Shown here: piece after piece, positions 1-8,571 of the stretch
How positions within the stretch are numbered: the stretch's first letter is position 1
How the letters are laid out: every line of letters starts with the position of its first letter
Source: Sphingobacteriaceae bacterium
Lineage (GTDB): Bacteria; Bacteroidota; Bacteroidia; Sphingobacteriales; Sphingobacteriaceae
DNA: 43,249 nt
Assembly (NCBI GenBank): GCA_014380615.1
Contig: JACMJM010000054.1
Coordinates: 1-43,249 of the forward strand
Direction: 5' to 3'
Program-made: the position numbers and the translations under genes
Notes under the pieces: generated by a model
Seen by the model: only the letters and a program-made list of their open reading frames with translations
What the model was told of the DNA's origin: nothing
Database searches by the model: none

Positions 1-209
1 AAATCATAAGTAAACGTCACTTTGTGCTTACCAATAAAACAGGCCCATTCTGTACCTGCTTCTTCTGGTGTCCAGCCCATCATAAAACTTTTATTTTTTG
101 ATGGTATAAGTGCCATGTTACTATACTTTTTAACTTTAGGCACTTTCCATTGTATGGACAATCCTACTGCTAAAACAAGTACTATAAAAACAAATGCCTT
201 TCTTTTCAT
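1..209 (-). CDS. SUMF1/formylglycine-generating-enzyme-like protein, N-terminal fragment
   Basis: Partial gene: the first 69 codons are visible and the rest lies beyond the left edge. The protein starts with MKRKAFVFIVLVLAVG, a hydrophobic signal peptide or anchor. It continues with a MALIPSKNKSFMMGW stretch and then KHKVTFTYDF, the pattern at the start of the SUMF1/FGE-sulfatase fold (usually an IPxGxFxMG motif followed by xHxVTxxxFYxxxxEVT). Known members oxidise the sulfatase active-site Cys or Ser to formylglycine; many Bacteroidota paralogues have unknown roles. Its ATG lies two bases after the stop of the GH2 gene (TAG-TG-ATG), so it is the next gene of the glycan operon and is probably translationally coupled. 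Whether the catalytic cysteines exist cannot be seen here. Confidence 0.68.
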   Translation of the reverse strand, partial: MKRKAFVFIVLVLAVGLSIQWKVPKVKKYSNMALIPSKNKSFMMGWTPEEAGTEWACFIGKHKVTFTYD

Positions 210-211
210 CA

Positions 212-3007
212 CTAATTTTTGAAATCGAAATAAAGAGTACCGCTTATAACACCAGTAGCAGGCTGATTAACCTGACTTTGCGGCCCCATAGTACTCGCTG
301 ATCTGAATTTATTGCCAATCGGGGCAATAGCATCTAAAAACCCCAGGTTTCCTTCGGGGAATGGTGGATTTACATGCGGGATAAATACAGTTGAGTGCCG
401 TTGAGGCTTTAGCATTTGCAAATAAAGGTTGGGCTTATCGGTATACACCGAGAATGATGATTCGCCCGCCTGAATTTTAGCCCAGGAAATATTGGCATGA
501 TATCCTTTAAACTCAGGATATTCGAATGTTTCTCCCGTTACTGTATTGTTATATTTCTTTTGCCATACATTAGTAGAAACGCCATGCATACGATTTTTCC
601 AAACACGGTATGGCCCGTCGCCCAGCCATTTCATCCCGGTAACTTTTGATTCATCAATAGTAAACGTTATACCATAGAAATTTGCGGGAGCAGTTTGTGT
701 GTAATTGTATTCCAGTTTTACAGGCGAACCAGGTGAAAATGTCCATTTTACATTCAGGTTTGCCTCTCCTGAATATACCGCATCAATGATATAAGAATCG
801 CCGGATTTTTGATGATTAAAGCTTTGCAAGGTTTGTTTTACACCAGCCAATACTGGCCCGTTACCAAAAGAAACAGGTTTATTGTTTTTAATTACCGAAG
901 TAAGATATCCGCTGCCTGAATCGAATTTGTATGTAATTCCATCACTTACAATACTATACAAACTTCCGTCTGTATTTTCGCTTATTGGTGTAGTTGCTTT
1001 AAGTGCAGGCAGGTTTTTTTTCAAGAATTCGGCAGTTGTTTTGATGGGCCATGTCCAGGTATATAATTCTCGTCCGTACAGGTCAACGGCGGTAAGCTGT
1101 AAAGCATCGGCTTTATTCCATGTTGGAGGTAAGGGCAGTTGCATAGCACCTGTTTTTCCGGGAGCCAGAGCCTGAGTAAACTTACCTGATGCCAAAACAG
1201 TAGCAGTTGTTTTGCTTTCTTTAGCTAATGGATAATTGATAAGCTTCCAGCTAAACCTGCAGGAAGAAAGATCGGTATAGATATAACTATTCTCTATCTC
1301 CAGTTTTCCGGTGAATGATTGATCAAAAATGGGTTTCTTAATCTGTACCGGACTCCAAACTTCTTTTATGGTATAGAAACTCCCCTCCTTTTCACGATGA
1401 GGCCCTACTATGCCGTCCGCTCCGTGATTTCCATCTGTATCGATGCTATCTTTCAAATCGCGCCTTACTACTCCCTCGTCGGACAGCACCCACAAAAACC
1501 CTCCGGAATGAAGGGGGTTTTGGCGAATAAGCTGCCAGTTATCATACAGACTTGCGCCGTGGCCGCCATCATAAAGACCATGAATCATTTCGGTGTGAAG
1601 TAACACATTCTGTTTTTTAGCGGCATTTTCTATATATGAATATTCCGGGTAATGTTTGGTATCCAGATTATTAAAAGTGTTCCATGGATGGATTACCACA
1701 CGTTTTTGTGGATCAAGGGGAGCATAATCATCATCAAGCTCTGTGTTCCAGCCACCCTCGTTTCCATTGGCCCATAATATAATTGAAGGATGATTTACAT
1801 CTCTCGCTAACATTTCTTTTACAAGTTTCTCTCCAACAGGTGTTCCGTATTTCTGGTGCCATCCGGTTAGTTCGTCGATAACGAATAAACCTATCGAATC
1901 GCAGAGATCCAAAAATTCCGCATCGGGCGGATAATGCGACATTCTCACCGCATTCATATTCATATCTTTAATTAAACCAATATCCTGAAGATGGATTTTA
2001 CGGCTTAACGTTCTACCGGTTTCCGGCCAGATACTGTGGCGATTAACACCCTTAACCAAGATCTTTTTATAATTCACATAGATTCCGTCTCCCGGTTTAA
2101 CTTCAACAGTTCTGAATCCAAATCGCTGAGGAAAAACATGCTGAATTATATTTTTACGTTTAATACTTACTTCAACATTATACAAGTTTGGAAATTCGGG
2201 ACTCCATAATTTAGGATCGGCAAATGATTGAGATAATGACGCTTTATCTAAAGGGGCTGAAACAACTGATTTGAAAACCGGCCCGATTTTTTCGCCCTTT
2301 AATGTTTTAACCTGTGCTGTAATCTCATCACCCACCTTTAGATTTTCGGCAAAAACATCCATATAGAACTTGCCATCCGCCCGAGCATCAATAGCCACCC
2401 GCTGAACAAACGTTTGCGGCATAATTTTTAAATACACCGGCCGGTAGATGCCGCCAAAAATCCAAAAATCGCCTTCTCTTTCTGCTTTGTTAACCGTACT
2501 ATCCGCACTCACTTTACTTACAGTAACCTCAAGCAAATTTTCAATACCGGGTTTAATACAGCCCGTAATGTTGTATTGAAAGCGGTAAAAACTACCCTGG
2601 TGAACGGGCCCTGCCGACTGTCCGTTAACTTTTACTTCGGTATCGGTCATTACCCCTTCAAATACTATCTCAACTTGCTTGTTGGCCCATGATTTATCGG
2701 CCATAAAACGATATTTATAGAGACCTTTTTCTGTGCTCTTCGGCTTTTTCCCTCCATCCGGGCGTTTGGTTGCATCATGTCCATAATTATAGTCGCCAAA
2801 ACCCTGTAGTTCCCAGTTGGATGGCACCGGAATGGTAGTCCATTTATTACTATTCATCCCGCCTGTTACAAAGAAATCCCATTTCACGGTACGATCTTTA
2901 TCCTTTCCTGATAAATATTTTATTACAGTTTGCTGAGCCTGGGTTTGATACGCTCCCGACAGGATAATCAAGGCTAATAAAAATTTGATTCTACGCATTT
3001 TTAACAT
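212..3007 (-). CDS. GH2 family glycoside hydrolase (beta-galactosidase-like), secreted
   Basis: 931 residues. A signal peptide (about residues 1-25, ending in TQAQ) directs it to the periplasm or outer membrane. Domain order is typical of GH2: N-terminal jelly-roll sugar-binding domain (about 40-195), immunoglobulin-like domain (about 200-300), TIM barrel (about 305-560) and C-terminal beta-rich domains. The motif WANGNEGGW places the acid/base at Glu417, and HTEMIHG places the nucleophile at about Glu473. KGVNRHSIWPETGR and RMSHYPPDAEFLDLCD are barrel signatures. GH2 members remove beta-galactose, beta-glucuronate, beta-mannose or alpha-L-arabinopyranose; the sequence does not settle which, and beta-galactosidase is the default. 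It sits 50 bases after another GH2 gene and 2 bases before the SUMF1-like gene. M1 and M4 are both possible starts. Confidence 0.88.
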   Translation of the reverse strand: MLKMRRIKFLLALIILSGAYQTQAQQTVIKYLSGKDKDRTVKWDFFVTGGMNSNKWTTIPVPSNWELQGFGDYNYGHDATKRPDGGKKPKSTEKGLYKYRFMADKSWANKQVEIVFEGVMTDTEVKVNGQSAGPVHQGSFYRFQYNITGCIKPGIENLLEVTVSKVSADSTVNKAEREGDFWIFGGIYRPVYLKIMPQTFVQRVAIDARADGKFYMDVFAENLKVGDEITAQVKTLKGEKIGPVFKSVVSAPLDKASLSQSFADPKLWSPEFPNLYNVEVSIKRKNIIQHVFPQRFGFRTVEVKPGDGIYVNYKKILVKGVNRHSIWPETGRTLSRKIHLQDIGLIKDMNMNAVRMSHYPPDAEFLDLCDSIGLFVIDELTGWHQKYGTPVGEKLVKEMLARDVNHPSIILWANGNEGGWNTELDDDYAPLDPQKRVVIHPWNTFNNLDTKHYPEYSYIENAAKKQNVLLHTEMIHGLYDGGHGASLYDNWQLIRQNPLHSGGFLWVLSDEGVVRRDLKDSIDTDGNHGADGIVGPHREKEGSFYTIKEVWSPVQIKKPIFDQSFTGKLEIENSYIYTDLSSCRFSWKLINYPLAKESKTTATVLASGKFTQALAPGKTGAMQLPLPPTWNKADALQLTAVDLYGRELYTWTWPIKTTAEFLKKNLPALKATTPISENTDGSLYSIVSDGITYKFDSGSGYLTSVIKNNKPVSFGNGPVLAGVKQTLQSFNHQKSGDSYIIDAVYSGEANLNVKWTFSPGSPVKLEYNYTQTAPANFYGITFTIDESKVTGMKWLGDGPYRVWKNRMHGVSTNVWQKKYNNTVTGETFEYPEFKGYHANISWAKIQAGESSFSVYTDKPNLYLQMLKPQRHSTVFIPHVNPPFPEGNLGFLDAIAPIGNKFRSASTMGPQSQVNQPATGVISGTLYFDFKN

Positions 3008-3057
3008 ATTTGAACATCAAAGATATAAATTAAGGAGCCGACTAAGCGGGCTCGGGA

Positions 3058-5901
3058 TTATTGTACGGTAACTATGCCGCCAAGACCGGCACGTTGACCT
3101 GGTTCTGATTCGATTAAGATATTTAGAGTTTGCTCACCACGTGAAGCAGGAATATTGATCTTAATATCTTCGGCGGCTGCATTGGCCTTTGTAGCAATTA
3201 GTTTTTTATTTAAATATACTTCGGCTTTGCCGGTAACACGTTTAATAACCAATTGCCCGCCTGCCTTCTGCTGCTCGGCAAAAGGAGTAAAGCTTGCCCG
3301 GTAAACTACAAATTTTCCGTTTGTCATAGTTTGTAACTGCCCTGCTCTTATGGGAGCCCAACTGTTCATATCATTCGCGGCAAGTTCCTGATTAGGATCT
3401 GGTTTTGTTTCTGAAACCGGCGAAATCCTCCAGCCCTCAACAATTAACGAAGGAGCAACCAAAGGAACGAAGGGTACTACAGGCTTTGGCTGTACGGCTA
3501 TGGTTGTTGTAACAGATTTCAGTCCCGGAGATTTCGCGGTAAGTACCAAGGGTTTAGAAGCCTGAGGATTGGTTTGTAAAATAACCTGTGCCAGACCGTT
3601 ATACAGACTTCTTTTATTTCCTTTTTCCGCTTCGTGCGAATTAGGATCGCCATTACCCAAACCAATTATGCTGCCGGGCCCGCTAAGCTCAAATTCAACA
3701 GGAATATTTGCTGTTGGAACCGCACGGCCTTTCGCGTCTAGTGCCTGTACCGTAACCGGGATAGCATCCCAGCCATCGCCCGACATGGAGGACCTGTCGG
3801 GAATTAACTGCATACTTACCGGAGCGCCGGTAGTTTCAACCGCATAGCGCGATACTTGCTTACCATTCTTATATCCTAACGCTTCCAGTTTGCCAGGCTT
3901 ATAAGACACCATCCAGGTATTCATTTCGTATTTATCAGCTTTTTGACCACCAATTAACTGGCCGTTCAGCATCAGTTTTACAGAATCAGCATTGCTGACA
4001 ACAAAAACTTTAATAGGTTTTCCAATAGTATCCGCAGGCCAGTTCCAATGCGGAGCAATATAGAGTGTATTAACCCCTTCCAGCCACTGGGCCTTATGAA
4101 TATAAAACGCTGTTTTAGGGAAACCACAGAGATCCATTATACCAAAACTCGACCCTGCGGTTGGCCAAACGTAAGGAGTTGGCTCTCCACGGTAATCAAA
4201 TCCCGTCCATACAAAAGCTCCGGCAAGATAAGGGCGTTCGGCTACCGCTTTCCATGCGTTACGATGCGTAGCACCCCAGGAAGGCTTTTGTGTATCATAG
4301 GAGTCAAGTATGTTTTTTGATTTGTCGGTTTTATATTCTCCACGCATCATTAAGCCCGAAGCATCTTCAGAGCTGGTTAAGGGCAATGTGGGATTAGCTT
4401 CGTGAAAGCGATCGTAACTTCCGATCTGATAGTTAAATCCAACCACATCTACCGCCTGAGAAACATTGATAGACGAAAATAATCCGCCATTCATTGCGGC
4501 CGTAATAGGACGACTGGTATCCAGCTTCTTCACCTCCGCACTCATTCTGCGAACCATTTCATACCCGCTTTCTGTACCCTGCATAGGCTCTTCATTAAAT
4601 ACCGACCACAGAATTACGCTGGGGTGATTGCGGTCGCGTCGAACCATCCATTCTAGTTGTCTTACATATTCGGGAGAGGAATTAAAGTTCCGGTTTTCAT
4701 CCATCACCATTATCCCCATCCTGTCGCAAAGATTAAGTAATTCTGCATCGGGCGGATTATGAGAACAACGATAAGCATTAACACCCATCTCCTTAAGTTT
4801 TCTTAAACGAAACTCAAGAATGGAATGCGGAACCGCTACACCAACACCCGCATGGTCCTGGTGATTACAAACGCCTTTCAATTTTACGCTTTTATCATTA
4901 AGGTAAAATCCGGTATTGGTATCAAAACGGGTAGTGCGGAAACCACAAAAAGTGACCAATGAATCGCTCTGCCTGCCGTTTTGTTTAACCCGTGTGATTA
5001 CTTTGTATAAAGCGGGGTTCTCGGGCGACCAAAGCTCGGGATTGGAAACCGACAGAGATAATTTTGCCGGAACTTTATCGAGCGCGTTCACCGTGGCTGA
5101 GGTTTTAGCATCGGCCACCATCTTCCCCGATTTATCGAACACTGCCAGTTCCACAACTACCGGAGCAGCTTGCTTGCCCGAATTTTCAACCGTAACCTCG
5201 GCCGGAATTGTCCAGGTACCGTTAGCACTTTTTATCGGATGCGCGAATACCCCGTCAGTCATAATATGAACCGGGGAACGTTTTACCAGCCAGGTGTGAC
5301 GGTAAATACCCGCTCCTTCATACCACCAACCTTCCTGATCTATCGCGTCTACTCTTACTACTACATTATTTATTTCGTCGCCATACTTCGCTAAGGCGGT
5401 TATGTCTATATAAAATGATGTATATCCGCTCCAGTTGCGATGTACCACCGTTCCGTTTACCCAAACCGTACAGTGAGTGGCGATACCGTCAAATTGAAGT
5501 TCAAGATACTTTCCTCTGTCGGACGACTCCAGCTTAAAATTCCGGCGATACCAGCCGATACCTCTTGCCCTGTAACCTTGAGAAAGGTTTTCATTCGGAT
5601 CAAATGGAGCTTCTACCGCCCAATCGTGAGGCAAATTTAAAGTTCGCCAGGTTTTGTCATCGTAGGAGGGAGAGGCAGCGCCATTGGCTTTTCCGGCTTT
5701 AGCGTTAGCATAGCTTTCGTTATGGCCTTTAACAACAGGGAAAGGAATATCGCCAAGATGAAATTTCCAGCCGTTGTCCAACGATAAGCGTTCGTGGTTT
5801 ACCTGGACTATCTTTTCGTTAGGCAGTGATTGCGCAACTAGCTCCACCGAACAGGAAGCAAAGATTAATAATCCGAAAAAGAGTAGTTTTTTTAAGTGCA
5901 T
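3058..5901 (-). CDS. GH2 beta-galactosidase with DUF4982/Ig-like C-terminal domains
   Basis: 947 residues. The N-terminus LLIFASCS could be a lipoprotein signal (Cys17), which would anchor it to a membrane; cleavage after VAQ at about residue 24 is the alternative. It has an N-terminal sugar-binding domain (about 38-210), an Ig-like domain (215-325) and a TIM barrel (330-600). WSVFNEEP gives the acid/base Glu437, and LTSSEDAS gives the nucleophile Glu512, the SSE arrangement of DUF4982-type bacterial beta-galactosidases. A DUF4982 domain and an Ig-like domain (PVTVQALDAKGR, GLGNGDPNSHE) follow, then an extra C-terminal beta-sandwich after residue 820. The substrate is probably a terminal beta-linked galactose on a pectin side chain (inference from family and neighbours). 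It lies 50 bases before the next GH2 gene and follows the divergent GH95 after a 143-base gap. Confidence 0.9.
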   Translation of the reverse strand: MHLKKLLFFGLLIFASCSVELVAQSLPNEKIVQVNHERLSLDNGWKFHLGDIPFPVVKGHNESYANAKAGKANGAASPSYDDKTWRTLNLPHDWAVEAPFDPNENLSQGYRARGIGWYRRNFKLESSDRGKYLELQFDGIATHCTVWVNGTVVHRNWSGYTSFYIDITALAKYGDEINNVVVRVDAIDQEGWWYEGAGIYRHTWLVKRSPVHIMTDGVFAHPIKSANGTWTIPAEVTVENSGKQAAPVVVELAVFDKSGKMVADAKTSATVNALDKVPAKLSLSVSNPELWSPENPALYKVITRVKQNGRQSDSLVTFCGFRTTRFDTNTGFYLNDKSVKLKGVCNHQDHAGVGVAVPHSILEFRLRKLKEMGVNAYRCSHNPPDAELLNLCDRMGIMVMDENRNFNSSPEYVRQLEWMVRRDRNHPSVILWSVFNEEPMQGTESGYEMVRRMSAEVKKLDTSRPITAAMNGGLFSSINVSQAVDVVGFNYQIGSYDRFHEANPTLPLTSSEDASGLMMRGEYKTDKSKNILDSYDTQKPSWGATHRNAWKAVAERPYLAGAFVWTGFDYRGEPTPYVWPTAGSSFGIMDLCGFPKTAFYIHKAQWLEGVNTLYIAPHWNWPADTIGKPIKVFVVSNADSVKLMLNGQLIGGQKADKYEMNTWMVSYKPGKLEALGYKNGKQVSRYAVETTGAPVSMQLIPDRSSMSGDGWDAIPVTVQALDAKGRAVPTANIPVEFELSGPGSIIGLGNGDPNSHEAEKGNKRSLYNGLAQVILQTNPQASKPLVLTAKSPGLKSVTTTIAVQPKPVVPFVPLVAPSLIVEGWRISPVSETKPDPNQELAANDMNSWAPIRAGQLQTMTNGKFVVYRASFTPFAEQQKAGGQLVIKRVTGKAEVYLNKKLIATKANAAAEDIKINIPASRGEQTLNILIESEPGQRAGLGGIVTVQ

Positions 5902-5964
5902 GTGTATTATTATTAAAGTTCAGAATATTAAATTGGGTGAATAAATGTACTAATTTTTACTATT

Positions 5965-5983
5965 GCGGCAACCGATCTGCCGC
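5965..5983. repeat. short inverted repeat upstream of the GH2 gene
   Basis: Inverted repeat GCGGCA / TGCCGC with a 7-base loop in the 143-base gap between the second GH95 and the GH2 gene at 5901. No U-rich tail follows on either strand, so it is a poor intrinsic terminator. It may be an operator, an mRNA-processing or stabilising hairpin, or chance. The rest of the gap (5902-6044) is AT-rich and shows no TAnnTTTG promoter on the minus strand. Confidence 0.4.
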
Positions 5984-6044
5984 TTACTAAAAGATTAATA
6001 GCTCTTTAAGCATTTATCAAATTCGGTATTTATATGTTTTAAGC

Positions 6045-8339
6045 TTAGCGCATAATTAAAAAATCAACCCTTTTATCTGATTTTAAATCAACCGCCTTTC
6101 CTGCTATAGTTACCTGGGGCGTAGTTCCGTTGTAAGAGCGAATATTGGCTTTTTTAAGCTTGTTATTTTCCCATTCAATAGCAATTTCATAATTTCCCCT
6201 TGCTCTAAGTCCTGCGACTTTCCCTTTTTTCCAAGCTTTGGGCAAGGCAGGCAAAAGATCAATAGCATCTGTATGACTTTGCATTAGCATTTCGGAAAAT
6301 CCGCCGAAAGGGGCATCGTAAACAGCAGGATAAGTTAACCGTAATGCTTCTCTGGCTTTGTCGCCATCCAACAACCTCGACCACATACCTGCCTTATCGG
6401 GATGATAGCCGCCCGTTTTACGCAATTCGAGCGACTTACGTGCGGCAAGCAATAATTCTGGAGTAGTTCTGTTAATTTCACCAAGGGGCCATACTGCGAT
6501 TACATGCGATATATGCCGGTGATTGGGTTCCCACTCTTTTAACTTAGCCGAATAATCAAACTCCCATTCATTAAGTTGCCCTTTAGAACCAATACCGTAC
6601 GGAAGCAGTTTCGATAAAGTGTGCTGCAACCTGGTTTTGAATGCGGCATCGGTTTCTAATACATCGCTTGCTTCTATGCAATGCTTAAAAAGAGTACGTA
6701 TTAAGGCCATATCCATGGTTGTACCCTGACTTACAGCAACACGTCGGCCTGTTTCGTCGAAGAAATGATTTTCAGGAGAAGTTGAGGGAGAGGTTACCAG
6801 GTACCCATCTTTATTAGCTACCAATAAGTCTAATGCAAATTGTGCCGCTCCCTTTAAAATCGGGTATGCGGTATTTCGCAAATAAGATGTATCGGCGGTA
6901 AATTTATACCTGTCCCATACATTTTCGCAGAGCCACATTCCGCCAACTGGCCATAATGCCCAGCAAGGATCTCCGGGAGCCATAGTTGTCATAGCCCATA
7001 TATCCGAATTATGATGGGCCACCCAGCCATTAAAACCATAATTAATTTTTGCGGTAGAAGTGCCGCTTTTAGCAAGCGCGCCCACAAAATTTATTAAGGG
7101 TTGGGTAACCTCGCCAATGTTTCCTGGCTCAGCTATCGCATAATATTTATTAGGGTTTTCATTTAATGTATAATTAGAAGCATACTTGGGAAAAAGATCC
7201 CGATTCCATATTCCCTGCTCATTTCGGGGTGCGCTGTGCCCGGGCCTTGAGCAGGAGATGAGGTTATAGCGAGCATACTGGTAAGCCAGAGCATAAGGAT
7301 TTGGTTTCTCTTTGTTGATCTCTACCCAAAGCCTCCTGAAAAGCAAGCGATAGTCTTTAAGATGGTTTTCTAATAAAGCATGGTAACTTTTCGTTGCTGC
7401 CGCATCAATGTATGCTTTAACAATGTTTTTAAAATCTAGTCCTTGTGTTACAGGATCCTTATCAAAACCATTAAAACTGGTAACCGAAGAAAAGATCAGA
7501 ATAGCTGTATCGGCATTGGCTATGATTAAACTAGAATCGGGGCCGGTTGCCACGCGGCCCCCACTGCTTCTGATATGTAGCCTTGATTGATATCCAATAC
7601 CTTTGTTTTCATCCCATAAAACTTCCTGAGGGTTTGCGTAAGTATTAACGTGGTATGGCGCCCGGCCATTTTGAATAATAGTACTTCCTTCTATCCTTGT
7701 TTTACCCTGCATTTGGGTTTGTAAATAAGATTTGAAATTCACCTTACCCTTTTTATCGCTGTATATTCTCATTACGATTACCTGATCGGGATAGCTTGCG
7801 AAAAATTCGCGTGTGTAATTCACGCCCTCCGAACGATAACGCACCGTTACCAAAGCACGATCGAGATCAAGCTCCCGGCTATAATTGGTGTAATCCGAAC
7901 TGTTATCAAAATCAAGATGAAGATTACCTAGAGGCATATATGCCTGATTATTTTTTCCCTGCATCCCTCTCGACAATGAATCTGCCCGTTTATATTCGGC
8001 TTCGGCCAAGGCCTTTCTGGTTTCGAGCATGGCAGTTAACGCATTCGGGTTGTTATAAGAACGTGGCATACCCGACCATAACGAAGCTTCATTTAGATTC
8101 AAAACTTCGTTAGCTACCATTCCGTAAAGTTTTGCGCCAATACGGCCATTCCCGATAGGAAGAGCGGCACCGAAATTTTTTATTTCCGTAGGTCTGTTAT
8201 AACTAAGTTTAAGTGTTTCCCAGTCACCTTGCTTTTGGCTTGTCTGCGCATGCAGCATACCGGAGATAAGTAGTAATGTAAAAATCGCGAAACGTTCAAT
8301 AAATAGGGGTGAAGAAATTCGCAAAATATGGGCGTACAT
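6045..8339 (-). CDS. GH95 family alpha-L-fucosidase/alpha-L-galactosidase, divergent member
   Basis: 764 residues with an N-terminal signal (ends GMLHAQ, about residue 32). The GH95 fold is clear: N-terminal domain with LPIGNGRIGAKLYG (about 60-74), then the (alpha/alpha)6 barrel with AHHNSDIWA (441-449) and SPSTSPEN carrying the general acid Glu523. In Bifidobacterium AfcA the catalytic site also uses two Asn and an Asp; the likely equivalents here are Asn393 and Asn395 in LNENPNKYY and Asp675 in YDAPFGGF. Compared with the neighbouring canonical GH95 (12040-14505), the block that should read GTGWSLAWKINF and the NLFDAHPPF segment are missing, which shortens the active-site rim. Substrate specificity is therefore uncertain. 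The only upstream Met that keeps the whole signal peptide is M1. A 232-base gap separates it from the GH29 gene, so it may have its own promoter. Confidence 0.85.
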   Translation of the reverse strand: MYAHILRISSPLFIERFAIFTLLLISGMLHAQTSQKQGDWETLKLSYNRPTEIKNFGAALPIGNGRIGAKLYGMVANEVLNLNEASLWSGMPRSYNNPNALTAMLETRKALAEAEYKRADSLSRGMQGKNNQAYMPLGNLHLDFDNSSDYTNYSRELDLDRALVTVRYRSEGVNYTREFFASYPDQVIVMRIYSDKKGKVNFKSYLQTQMQGKTRIEGSTIIQNGRAPYHVNTYANPQEVLWDENKGIGYQSRLHIRSSGGRVATGPDSSLIIANADTAILIFSSVTSFNGFDKDPVTQGLDFKNIVKAYIDAAATKSYHALLENHLKDYRLLFRRLWVEINKEKPNPYALAYQYARYNLISCSRPGHSAPRNEQGIWNRDLFPKYASNYTLNENPNKYYAIAEPGNIGEVTQPLINFVGALAKSGTSTAKINYGFNGWVAHHNSDIWAMTTMAPGDPCWALWPVGGMWLCENVWDRYKFTADTSYLRNTAYPILKGAAQFALDLLVANKDGYLVTSPSTSPENHFFDETGRRVAVSQGTTMDMALIRTLFKHCIEASDVLETDAAFKTRLQHTLSKLLPYGIGSKGQLNEWEFDYSAKLKEWEPNHRHISHVIAVWPLGEINRTTPELLLAARKSLELRKTGGYHPDKAGMWSRLLDGDKAREALRLTYPAVYDAPFGGFSEMLMQSHTDAIDLLPALPKAWKKGKVAGLRARGNYEIAIEWENNKLKKANIRSYNGTTPQVTIAGKAVDLKSDKRVDFLIMR

Positions 8340-8571
8340 GGCAGATACTATTTCTATTAAAGGGTAAAAAAACCGGGTTATTAAATTACTATTAAGTAAT
8401 TCAATACTTAAATTACTGATTTACAAACGAGTTAATCTTAAACAGGCACTGACTATAACCTTGCTACCGATGAAAATCAATAAGATTAATAAGACTGTAT
8501 AAACCATTTAATACAACCCTATTACCAGACTCAAATAAAGCTTGCTTATACTCATAAAAAACAAATTAATA
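8340..8571 (-). promoter_or_regulatory. intergenic region inside the glycan operon, candidate second promoter/operator
   Basis: 232 AT-rich bases between the GH29 and second GH95 genes, far longer than the 3-15-base gaps among the four genes upstream. It carries direct repeats TTAAATTACT at 8381-8390 and 8408-8417 (27 bases apart), an inverted repeat ATTACT-ATTA-AGTAAT at 8385-8400, and at 8390-8402 the reverse complement of GAATTACTTAATA, which also occurs in the AraC/GH28 intergenic region (16146-16158). I see no perfect TAnnTTTG -7 box on the minus strand. Reading it as a separate regulated promoter is inference. Confidence 0.4.

Noticed and set aside
22..222. Plus-strand open frame at the left edge
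   Set aside because: It is the antisense of the SUMF1-like N-terminal fragment, which has recognisable family motifs on the minus strand.
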